Part shown: piece by piece, positions 13,401 through 23,842 of the stretch
How the letters are laid out: the number at the start of each line of letters is the position of its first letter
Numbering within the stretch: position 1 is the first letter of the stretch
Source: Chondrosia reniformis
Lineage: Eukaryota > Porifera > Demospongiae > Chondrillida > Chondrillidae
Assembly (NCBI GenBank): GCA_947172415.1
Contig: OX359194.1
Span: 6,144,401 to 6,208,400, forward strand
Length of the DNA: 64,000 nt
Direction of reading: 5' to 3'
Notes under the pieces: model-generated
The model's input: only the letters and a program-made list of their open reading frames with translations
What the model was told of the DNA's origin: nothing
Databases searched by the model: none
Program-made: the position numbers and the translations under genes

Positions 13401-16263
13401 TCACTGCCATCTCCCGTGGAGTAGCTCCCATAAAGGATACCCTAACAGTGTATACTAGAGAGGTATTCCCTCCAACTGGTATACCAGTTTCATTGGGGAG
13501 GAGTCTGCTCCATTGAACAAGGACTTTTACTTCTGGAGATCCCTCAACAACTTTAGCAGTTAAACCATCAACAGTTTCAGGTACACCTGTACAGACAAAT
13601 ATGGTAATGGTACGTACACTGTATGCAAGAATTTATATATTAAAATTCTTACCGTAAAACAGAACATCTTTTGAGTCCCTCAGTGCTTCTGGTATATCAT
13701 CAAGTGCTACATCTCTAGCTTCACAACTCACAACGCAGGTGTAGCTACCACTATCAGTGAGACTAGAACCAGGGATGGTCAACTCTGAATACCTACCCTC
13801 ATAAGATGATGTAGCACTCAGTGTGCTATTTAGCACTTCACCAGAAGTAAGATCCATTGCATAGACCAGACTGCCATCCTTGTACCAGCCAAAATAGTAG
13901 GCTGTAGAGTCCCATGTACAATTCAATGTAACACTAGTACCTACTGTCCTTTCAACAGGATCATCAGGTGGTGAGTCAATGGAGACTGTCACTGGATCTA
14001 CAAGAATACAAGTCAGTATCTGAAAAGACACTAAAAAGCAACTTAAAATTATAGAAATAAATATAAAGATATTGAAAGATTGATTTATAATAAGATGTAC
14101 GTATGCTACCACATTGTGTATGTAAATATGTAACAGTTTAACAGAAATTGATTTAAGTCTTAACATAACTTTACACTGCTCCTGTGTACTAACATATTAA
14201 CTAGGGGAATTAATTGCACTGAGTCATGTAAAAGCTATGACGATAAGCAAACAATCGCACGTATTACACCAAACCAGCCAAGTGCATGATCGCAGTATAA
14301 TCTTGGCTTGGGGATAGAAATCCTATTAATTGGCAACTAATGATCACCTCACAGTCATCCAAGATGGAAAAAGTATACTGCAGTCACTTGGCTGGTTTGG
14401 TGTAATACGTACATTTTTGTTGCTTTCCATATGTACATTCACATACGTACGTACTGATAACCAAAAGCATTATACCGACTAACTCTTCATGTGTACGTAA
14501 GCAAGCATACATAACTACATATGTACAGTACAAATTATTGAAACATGAACGTTCGACGGCCGTCGGTCGCCCGTACCAGTTCGTTCTCGAAAACAAACCC
14601 GTCTCAAAATGCTAACGTATAGATACGTAGTTGATAATTGCTGAGAATGTGTCGAAAATTGTGTCAACTTCGGGGGTTGAATTGTGAAATCATTTCAGCT
14701 TTATTAACGCCTCGCATTCCTACCTCGAAACAGCCGGGTTTAGCCTAAACCCGTCTCTTTCCCGTACACGTTCACGACCTGTTTTCTAAAATGTTCAACG
14801 CCCGTCGAACGTTCAGGTTTTAATAATTTGTACTGTATGCATGTATAGCATGTATTTATCCATACCCATCTCATTTGTAGTAAAACCAACTTCAGCAGAT
14901 GTAGACACTTGCAATGTATTGCTAGCTGTTACAGATATTGTTAGATTTTCACAAGCAGGTAGATTATCAAATGTAGCTTCAGACTCCATCACTGCCATCT
15001 CCCGTGGAGTAACTCCCATATAGGATACCCTAACAGTGTATACCAGAGAGGTATTCCCTCCAACTGGTATACCAGTTTCATTGGGGAGGAGTCTGCTCCA
15101 TTGAACAAGGACTTTTACTTCTGGAGATCCCTCAACAACTTTAGCAGTTAAACCATCAACAGTTTCAGGTACACCTGTACAGACAAACATGGCAATGGTA
15201 CGTACACTGTATGTAAGAATTATACATCAAAACACTTACCATAAAACAGAACCTCCTTTGAGTCCTTCAGTGCTTCAGGTATATCATCAAATGCCATATC
15301 TCTAGCTTCACAACTCACAACACAGGTGTAGTTACCACTATCAGCAAGACTAGAACCAGGGATGGTCAACTCTGAATATCTACCCTTATAAGATGATGTA
15401 GCATTCAGTGTGTTATTTAGCACTTCACCGGAAGCAAGATCCAGTGCATAGACCAGACTGTCATCCTTGTACCAGCCAACATAGTAGGTTGTAGGGTACC
15501 ATGCACAATTCAATGTAACGTTAGTACCTACTGTCCTTTCAACAAGATCATCAGATGGTGAGTCAATGAAGACCATCACTGGATCTGTGGGTATAATGAA
15601 ACAAACAATATTAAAGTTGAATATACGTACATACTATACATATGTGTATACAGTTTAAATATTGTATACCTGGCAGGAATAGGACATGAAAGTGAAACAA
15701 CAATCAGAATACTTATACGTACATATAACACTTATTATAATAGCATAACAAACCGGAAGTAAGAATGAAAACAATATACGTAGGAGCAGCCCCTAAAAAC
15801 AGTAAATACGTACATACACGTATGCAATATTTGTAGATATTACACCGTATGTAAATTCATATACGTATGTACATATACGTACGTATACTCTAACTCTGAG
15901 CATTACGTAGCTAAGTATGTTACTGCTATTCTCACAATCAGTATTACTAACCTATTTCCAATGTCATAAAGGGAAAGCTGTCTGAGGCTTGACCAGTAAA
16001 GTTGCTATTAAATGCAGTAACAGTTGCTGTATAATTGACACATGATGCAAGTCCTTTAACCAAAACAGTGGTAGCAGAAGTTGTTGTCGTATTTGAACTA
16101 GTAGTGTCACTAATGTTTAGCTGATACATGACCTCTTGGTCACCTGGATCTGGTATTCCAGTCTGGTTGCTGCTAAGTGGATCCCAGGAAGCATTCACAG
16201 TCACTGGCATGACATCCCCTTGAACAACTTTGATGGATAAACTAGAGACTTGAGCTGGTTCAC
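1451..16263 (-). CDS. Receptor-type tyrosine phosphatase with Ig/FN3 ectodomain (RPTP-L), 5' exon not found
   Basis: Predicted single-pass receptor that dephosphorylates phosphotyrosine inside the cell. Exons, 5' to 3': 16263-15952 FN3, 15584-15240 Ig, 15174-14866 FN3, 13997-13653 Ig, 13586-13278 FN3, 12782-12438 Ig, 12375-12058 FN3, 11707-11336 Ig, 10535-10136 FN3, 9778-9484 and 9137-9050 membrane-proximal domain, 8822-8696 transmembrane, 8421-8364, 7719-7674, then D1 (7600-7506, 7328-7238, 7092-7016, 6940-6904, 6784-6687, 6393-6268, 6098-5944, 5729-5594) and D2 (4484-4335, 4122-4026, 3483-3407, 3175-3041, 2858-2724, 2337-2186, 1601-1451). All junction phases agree and the visible exons encode about 1790 residues. 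The ectodomain plus tandem PTP plan resembles LAR-type RPTPs, but Ig and FN3 domains alternate rather than forming separate blocks. The signal-peptide exon is not identified. A weak candidate is 17174-17147 (MYFNMLYIL, correct phase). An inverted paralog starts at 52664. Confidence 0.9.
3488..3980. repeat. 19-bp minisatellite in RPTP-L intron
   Basis: About 26 head-to-tail copies of a 19-bp unit, AATACAATATAGACACAGG, with some copies carrying ACATATG in place of ACACAGG. It starts a few bases upstream (minus sense) of the acceptor of the D2 exon 3483-3407. Because 19 is not a multiple of 3, three copies form a 57-nt, 19-residue reading cycle, which creates long spurious open frames. Confidence 0.95.
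5745..5915. repeat. Imperfect TATATGTCTATATATGTACG repeat
   Basis: An alternating purine/pyrimidine array with repeated TATATGTCTATATATGTACG phrases and TACG runs, in the short intron between the two exons that split the D1 P-loop. Confidence 0.7.
7140..7226. repeat. GGAT-rich simple repeat
   Basis: Degenerate TGGATGGG/TGGATGAA tetranucleotide-type array just downstream (minus sense) of the donor of the D1 exon 7328-7238. Confidence 0.75.
7875..8030. mobile_element. Short inverted-repeat element (MITE-like), family D
   Basis: The left end, AAAGCTGTGATGTCTGGGAC followed by TTGGATTTTATCCCACC, is matched in inverted form by the right end, GGTGGGGCAAAATCCA... GAGACATCACAGCTTTA. The result is an imperfect hairpin of about 150 bp in an RPTP-L intron. 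A related fragment in the opposite orientation lies around 22330-22450. There is no coding capacity. Confidence 0.6.
8696..9778 (-). other. Membrane-proximal LAR-like domain, polybasic site and transmembrane helix of RPTP-L
   Basis: Exon 9778-9484 ([12 protein letters not shown] to FVTNQNVAD) and exon 9137-9050 correspond to the last extracellular FN3-like domain of LAR-type receptors, which contains a conserved FTIGD-like strand. Exon 9137-9050 opens with [11 protein letters not shown], a polybasic run that would suit furin-type cleavage. Exon 8822-8696 encodes [16 protein letters not shown] and further hydrophobic residues, ending in FYRRR as a stop-transfer signal. RPTP-R has the same three-part arrangement at 61611-62994, and its polybasic exon is also 88 nt. 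Confidence 0.85.
9823..10075 (-). mobile_element. Dispersed repeat family A copy
   Basis: Carries the family signature in reverse: ACACCATTTTTCATG at one end, AACTAAACCTAGTGAGAGC and TGGATGAGGATA in the middle, GGAATTCCACCCTTCATCAG and GATCTTTTGTG at the other end. It lies in the RPTP-L intron between exons 10535-10136 and 9778-9484. The element is non-coding and short. Confidence 0.75.
10651..11105. repeat. 35-bp minisatellite, 13 copies
   Basis: Thirteen exact-length copies of a 35-bp unit that begins TTCTACCTGCTGCATCCTAT and ends CACTTAATATACGTA. The spacing of copy starts is exactly 35 bp from 10651 to 11071. Variation is almost confined to the ACGTA/ATGTA/GTGTA tail. There are no distinct spacers. 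The array sits in the RPTP-L intron between the Ig exon 11707-11336 and the FN3 exon 10535-10136. Confidence 0.97.
12438..15584 (-). repeat. Tandemly duplicated Ig+FN3 exon blocks in RPTP-L
   Basis: The Ig exons at 12438-12782, 13653-13997 and 15240-15584 are all exactly 345 nt and highly similar. The FN3 exons at 13278-13586 and 14866-15174 are both 309 nt and nearly identical. The introns 12783-13200 and 13998-14470 are also near-copies, including the family B repeat inside them. These are segmental duplications of whole exon-intron blocks rather than diverged domains. Confidence 0.9.
14526..14835. mobile_element. 310-bp Tc1/mariner-like MITE
   Basis: The left end, CAGTACAAATTATTGAAACA then TGAACGTTCGAC, is inverted at the right end as GTCGAACGTTCAGGTTTT then AATAATTTGTACTG, giving terminal repeats of about 33 bp. 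The element is flanked by TA on both sides (14524-14525 and 14836-14837), the target duplication typical of Tc1/mariner transposons. It is less AT-rich than its surroundings and has no transposase frame, so it is non-autonomous. The duplicated sister intron near 13250 lacks it. Confidence 0.85.
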
Positions 16264-19200
16264 CTGTTAACAAACAAGAGGAAAATTAGTACATTCGTAC
16301 ATTCATATATATGTACGTACATACATTATGCTGATAAAGACCTCGGGGTTGAAACATTTGATTTGTTTTTAAATACAATTGTTGCTGAGTCTCAATAAAT
16401 TAGGATACTACGTATGTACATACGTACATACAGACATCTTCTGACAGTGTGTCTCTACTATACTCTACATTATATACAGTCTGCTCTTTCTGTATAATGA
16501 TCCCTTGGAGACTTACGTAGAAAATGTTTTACTATAAAACTTTCAAAAGGTTTTGTGTATCATGCTTATGTATTAGGATATATATGGGTAACTGCACAAA
16601 TCTTCATCCTCACTGGCCATCCCTCTATGATTATAAGTAAAATAAATACATTCTAGTGATTATTTACTTATCATCATAACCTTTGCACAGCTCAGTGCAA
16701 TTGACTCCCTTCATATCTAATTCTGATTAGTGAAAGTGGTCAAATACTCTATGACTACTAAATCTTTTATGATGGCAACTTGTCGGTGATAGGGCTGAGG
16801 TTTGAGTGGGGGTAAAGCCAAATGTCTCTTAACAGGTGCTTTACTATCAAAAGATCAACACTTGCTCACATTTCATTAACACTAAATTACAACGGTGTCA
16901 CCACATACATGATGAAGGTAGTACATTACATCATCACTACATTTACATTCCATTGAACAGCTCTGTATCCATTGGAACTGTGAGAATGCTGCTATGGTTT
17001 GTGATGTCACATGATTGCTTTCAAGTGACACACGGACATGTCAAATGACTTTACATATAAGTAAGCACCAAATGAAATATGAAAGACATGAATATAACAA
17101 ACATAAGTGAAGAAATAATTGTATGGCTGCCTTTTCAGTCACTTACAAAGGATATACAACATATTGAAGTACATTACAACAGTTCAATAAGTCAAGTCTC
17201 TCATAATGGAAGGCCAATGGGATATAGACTACATTCAGATTTATATTTACATACATAGCCACTACACATACTCAAGTATATTAACAACTTGTAAACATGT
17301 CATATGAAGGTGTTAGAACACTTTGAATTCTCATACATCAATGATAGATAGCGATCCATTAATTACAAAGGATGAATATATAGTATATTTTCATAAAGTT
17401 ATGTTAGTAAGTACATACGTACGTACGTACATAGTTAAGTGACTGATATGCGTAGTATGTAGGAAATATGTATGTTATCAGGTTCACATATGTACAGTAT
17501 GTGTAGATACAGGTACACAGGTGAACTTCTGGAAAGTACGTAAAACTTAACAGTTACAGTTACAGTTACATAAATTATTTCAAATCACATGATTAGTTTG
17601 AAACTTGTGATGGTGAAAAGTACTATTCATGTGACCATATTCATTTCCCATCTACCTATGTACATAGTTCCAACTGTCATTTCAATTTTAATTCAAGTCA
17701 TTTAAACTTTGGAACCTCTTAGCCATTGGCGCTACTTACAGTAGTCCCATAATGACATCTTCAAGCTACATGCACAGCATGTATGCAGAGACATACATAT
17801 CAAAGGTTACCATTTAATAGGACTTCAGTCACCTAACCAAGATATGGCTTTGGTCCTTGGTCAAGTATTATATATATCTTCCAGTGATTACTTCTATCAG
17901 GTATACAAGTAATATGCATAATATGGATAATTTCTGGAATTACTTACGAATGTATATTAACCCAAACCACTTAGCTGGTGTAATAGAACTTAAGTGATAA
18001 TCCAGCCTATCTTATCTTTTCATTATGTATGTACATAGAATGTATTCTAGGAATTAAGGACACCTACCAGACTGTAGTATGTCAGGTTTGATCTATAATC
18101 TCACATTAACATAATTTTCAAATTTATATACACATACGTACCACATGAAAAATCTAAGATACCATTTTCCTACATGCTATGCCTATTCTGTAAAAGAGCC
18201 TATAGGGGAACTAAACCTGAAGAGAGCTTTGGGTAAAGATACAATAGTCTTTTCTTCCTTCTTTTCATGTACATTTTTGCAGTGAATGAGAAGAAAAAGA
18301 TCATCATATCCAAAGCTATATTGTTGGTGTGAAAATTATAGAACTTGTATATGAAGAGCTACGTATGTACCTCTCTAGATGGTCACCTACTAAATATAGT
18401 CACATAATAATATCTTTATAAACTTTTAATCCAGCCACCTAGCTAATGAAACCAAACTAGTTAGGTCCCAGATAAGGAAGGTTCTACTGCAGTAGAGGAA
18501 ATGGGTTAAATCATGCCAAACTATGATTACTGAGGGTATAGTGTTTATAAGGTTTCTGGTTCTCTCTCTTGAGTGAATTTCCAGTGAATTACCAGATGCT
18601 TCTGTGTTCATTTTACCTCATAGACCTGTTCTGGTTTACAAACAGGAAGGGCAATATCCTACGTGATGTGTGTTTGGTGTTAATTCAATGACTTTACTAT
18701 AATAAAATCACGAAATGCACACAGAATGGACACGTTTACACAGCAACAGGGCTTCTGTTGGGAGACAAAACATTGTTCAAAACGTAAGCGCCTCCATTTC
18801 CAAGACTATGTTGACCACGAATCTCATCCACATACGTACACAAAGATTCGGTTCAGTGCGCATTTGAAACACACGCTCTACTTGCTTAACAATATATCGT
18901 GTCACCACAAGACAAACAACAAAGAGCTCTAACACACCAGAAAAATAATTTTAGCACGCAATTCCCAAACTGAGCACGCTTAGTAAAAATAGATTAGATT
19001 AACCCTAAATTAGCAACGTCAGAATCCAAGCGCAAGAGGATAAACTAAGGCAGGAAGGATCTGTCAACACACGAGAGGCCCACAAACTCACTAAAGTTAG
19101 TTGCTTCGGTTCTTCTATATTGACAAACAGCTAGAAAGAAGAAAATAGAAATAAGTTGCAAAGACTTCTTTTTGCGAAGCATTTCGGAAAACAGTAGCGA

Positions 19201-19521
19201 TTAAACTAATACTAGCTTTTCACCGACAACTCTTTTGTTGTCGAAGACTTATCACTTCACTAGCGGTGACCCATACGAAGCCGTAGACACGTGCATTCCG
19301 TCCATTTAATACCTATGACATTGAAAGAGCTGAAAGGACTCCATTTCCTGTATCTCCATAATCTGCCAGATGACGCCATCCAACACGTAATCAATTAATG
19401 TACGCACATATTTCTGATCATTGCAAATTTCTTGTTCATAGCCAAAGCTAGGCAAAAGCATAGTTAGTGGCGGCCATTTTAATTATAATTGTGTGTTGCT
19501 GATGATGGTGTAATAGCACCA
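16264..19521. other. Region between RPTP-L and EIF2B2, probably holds the missing 5' end of RPTP-L
   Basis: No confident coding exon. RPTP-L needs an upstream exon ending in phase 1 with a signal peptide. Two minus-strand candidates with the right phase and a GTAAG donor are 17174-17147 (MYFNMLYIL) and one ending near 17741 (MSLWDY), and neither is convincing. The region also holds a family A repeat near 18165-18290, fragments of family B near 16690 and 17820, and scattered TACGTA palindromes. The 3' untranslated part of EIF2B2 ends somewhere below 19522. Confidence 0.4.
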
Positions 19522-22500
19522 CTATAACTCATGGTCATCTGGGTGATATAGTTCACTGAGTAGTCGGTAGATGTAAGATGGAGCGTTACCTCCACTATAA
19601 GAAGAGAAAATATTTGAATGTAAAAAAGTGAAAACTCTATAAAAGGTACCTTTATAATATACATGCTTGATTAGAAAACTATATACAAAATACATTTTAG
19701 CTCTGCATATTGCAGTGTAAAGGAAATCAGAATTTCCAGACAGTATATAAGTGAAAGTAGAGTGCTCAAGAGCATTTATTTATGTTTTCCGGATGGCAGC
19801 AAATGTTTAATAATAGCTCATATGTATTATTTACCAATAAAGGCTTATTTATCCATCATCACATATTGCAGAGGATACAAAATATAAATTTGGATTTTTT
19901 TGTACAAATGACTCTTAATTCATAAATTATCTAAAACACCATTTCTATATATATATGGTTGTGACATGCATAAGACTAAGGAAGAATACTTAGAATAGAT
20001 TATTATCCTAGAATTATTACATAAAAGAATACTTAGAATAGATTATTATCCTAGAATTATTACATAAAAGAATACTTAGAATAGATTATTATCCTAGAAT
20101 TATTAAATAAGAAAGGTAGAGACCTTTGGATGAGAGTACAGTTTCCTAAAATCCTTACGTACGTACTTCCTTTTCCCACTGGGGACATACTACGTATATA
20201 CTACATACGTACATATAAATACTGTATACGTATATATGGTTATATATTGTATTACTTACATGTTTGAAATAAAGAGAGTGATTAGGTCCGGAGGAACATA
20301 ATCAAAGACTGGATTTTGGAACTCAACCTTTGAAATAAGATCACCTACATACAATCAGAAAAACAGATTTAATGCTACAAATTTTCACAGTACTGCATTG
20401 AAAACAAGTTTGCTGAAACTTTTCCTTATAAGCATACAAATGTATTAATGTGTTAGAAATGTAAGAGGTGCTAGATAAATCACTTTACCTTTAGAATATT
20501 TCATGAAATCTTGGGGACCTACAATCATGTTAAGGGAATCCTACAGAAAGTCATTAGAGCATCCTGAGGAGTTTATTCTCATGAGCCAAACAAGGACACT
20601 GTACACTGTGAATATCATAGTCTCCACATGCTAGTACCTGGTCATAAGAACAGGGGAATTCTGGAGCCATTTTGAATTGGGCAGCACACACAATTACCTT
20701 TTCGAAGGGTAAGAGAAAACACTTGTGGTTAGATAGAGCACATGTATGTAGCAGGTACATATACCAAAGTATATATACTGCCAGGCATTTTGGAAAACAG
20801 ATTGTATAGATATTGACTTTACTGGCAAAATAAACAACATGTACAAAAGTATAGATAGCACTTTATATTTCACTTTCAAGTTACGTGTATCTTCAAAATA
20901 GGGCATTAAGAAAATTGTACATTGTTAGGAAAAGATTCATGAATTCACAGACTTCTGTCAAGAATGCAACAAGATTGTTTTAAATAGACTCACAGGAACT
21001 GAATGGTGAGCAGCTGCTAAGGATATGGCGTGGGCTCCATTTAAAGCCTTTAAACTGGAAGAAAAGAAGTGACCAGTCTTCTGGTAATTAGAAGCCATAA
21101 CTACTTCAGTTGACATACAATGTTACCATATAATGACATTCATTGTTGATTGATTTTAGGGAATATGCATAGGAATTGTCCTATTTAGGATATGTACATA
21201 ATATTATATTCTTTAGTATTACATGCAGGTATACTATTCTGAAATACGTAGGTATGTATAAAAGATTTATAAAGTTCTCTGTCTTATCTCAGTAGATACA
21301 CCATTGTGTTTAAAAGATAACTGAGTAACAAAAATGCTTAAGATTCCAAAGATAGATAACATAAATATGGCAGATACTGACTCCATTTCTTCGCCAGATC
21401 CTAAACACTCAATAAACCTGCATGTCAGGTGTGACATGGAAGGCTACAAGATAACAATTGGCTGTCCTAGGAATGCCCAACACTTCTGACCACTGTACTG
21501 ACGACTAGCAAGTCATATACACTCTTTACAGCTTAACAGTTGGGGAGCTTAACAGAATTTACTATTGTAAAATATCTAGTACAGTGCATCATATGTAATT
21601 GTTCTTTAAAGTTTTTTTTGTAAATTTCAGGGATTATTGAATTTAAGTTGTGTAAAGTTTTCTAGCTATCAAGGCTCCTTGGTCAAAATTAGTAATTTCC
21701 TATTGTTTTCCATCTCCGCATACTCTCAGGTTATTCTTCAGACTTTATTTGTGAGGACCAATCCTTAGCTTACACATTTGGTAAAATAGCATTAATTGAA
21801 TAACTACACAGGTTTGGCAGATTAAGCATATAGGGGTTTATTTAAAATGCACTTTGTGTATAAAAGTTTAATGATTCATGTTAAAATTTAAAAGTTCGAC
21901 TTATGAAATATTCAACTTATTCATCAGCTATTATATATTACATACGTACATAAACATAGACATAGATCACACGATATGCTAGTTTGAAAGTGTGACAAAA
22001 GATGAAATGGTACGTATTTCCCATATTTGGTCTTATACAGTCCTCTTTTCTATTTAATTCTTGTTGTATACATAGTGATCTAGTATTCAGCATTTTGTGG
22101 TTTATTTATTGAAATTATTATAAAGTATTTACACAATATATATACATTTAAACAATAATGAATGAAGGTTCACTTTTAAAATAGTTCCTATATTGTGGAA
22201 AAAGAGCAAGCGTAACAGTATTCTATACTGTAGATGTACGTACGTATCTGTATTTGCTACAACTTACATTTGATGGAGCAATGTGCTTCAGGGAAAAAAT
22301 AAGATCAAGAGCCGTTCTTAAAGTATGAATGTCATCGTTATTGAACTCTGGATATTACCCCACCCACCCATGTCTCCTGAGGAGCGCAATGAGCTAATGG
22401 GTGGAACCGAAGTTCGAGTGGGCAAGGGTTATAACCAAAGTTCACTTATCCATAACCAAAGTCTCCCCATAGCTACTTCAAACGCTGGCCAAACCATAGA

Positions 22501-23781
22501 AAGCTGTTTCGTCCTTATTAGTGTTTCAAATTCATTAGTATATATACGTACAAACATTGCTAGTTCTAAACCAGATTTTCCTAGAGTTATAGTTATGTAG
22601 ACTAGGGCATACATAAACACAGTGGGACAGCACTATGACATCATCACACATACTCACCCTCCGTCTGCTAAAATGGTGTGTGTTCCAATAATGACCTAAC
22701 ACAATTTATAAAAAGAGCCAATCTCTGCTGAAAGGATAGATATTATTTACATTACACTAAATGTGTTGGTTCAATTTTCCCAGGCTGTATGAGTATTGGC
22801 CTCCTTCTAGAATTACTGAGGAATGTATTATGTAACGTAGTGTCTCAAGGAAGACTAAATCATACCCATTTATAAACACAATTAACACACCTACAACAGC
22901 CTAAGAGTCTGTGAAGGGTATTATGTACTTTATTGCACATACTTCAGTTGATACATCTCATAAGTGGAGAATAGAGGGAATGGAATTAGATTACTACTTT
23001 GTGTGGTATGCACTGTGTAAAACAGATATGCAAAGCCCTCCCTAGTCTCCTACAAATACACCTCTCTCCTTAAACCCCTCCCCTAAGAATGAATCTTATC
23101 TGTGACCCTCCCCTAACAATGACCTCGCTCCTTAGTCCCTCCCAAAACAGTGACCCCCTCTCTAGAATCCCTCCCTAATAGGTACAACTACACTAAGGAC
23201 TGTACAGAGATGGTGATTATGTAAAATCTCACTTTGTTGACACGAGACATCATTGCAAAAACTGCAGAATCTGTTATAAGAGTAGTCTCAATATTTTCTG
23301 CTGACAAACTGACTGCAAGTTTCTGACCCTTGAGAAGAGACACACTAAAAACAGTAGCAACGTGCGTAGCTCACTTATGGAACATTTGGCAATAACTAAC
23401 CTGGTAAGAAGGGGCAGATTCAGCAATAATGACATGAAACTTCCTCTTTCTAGCTGCTCCCTAGCAAATCAAGTATGACTACTAATAATGCACAATACAC
23501 ACCTTTGTTATAACAGCACAATAGATCCTCTAGTCTTACACATTACATTAGATTATGCCTATTAAATGGAATGCTGGCTTAGCACAATTCACTTACTTTT
23601 CACATACATCTATATGTGCGTATATGTACCTTTAGAAAGGCTTCCACTGTTTTTGAGTAGCCGAAAGTCATGATAACTTCATTAGCATGAATATGCTCAA
23701 GGGCCTGTGCTGCTATTTGACTGGCACTGATTCAAAGGAAAATATAAGAGAAAAGGTTAACAACTTCTGTTACTTCATAAA

Positions 23782-23842
<61 letters not shown>

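Noticed and set aside
19479..19664. 61-codon minus-strand frame starting [11 protein letters not shown]
   Set aside because: It overlaps the last EIF2B2 exon in the wrong frame and includes intron. The correct frame gives [15 protein letters not shown].
22325..22600. 91-codon plus-strand open frame
   Set aside because: It begins in a degenerate family D repeat inside an EIF2B2 intron and has no protein-like features.
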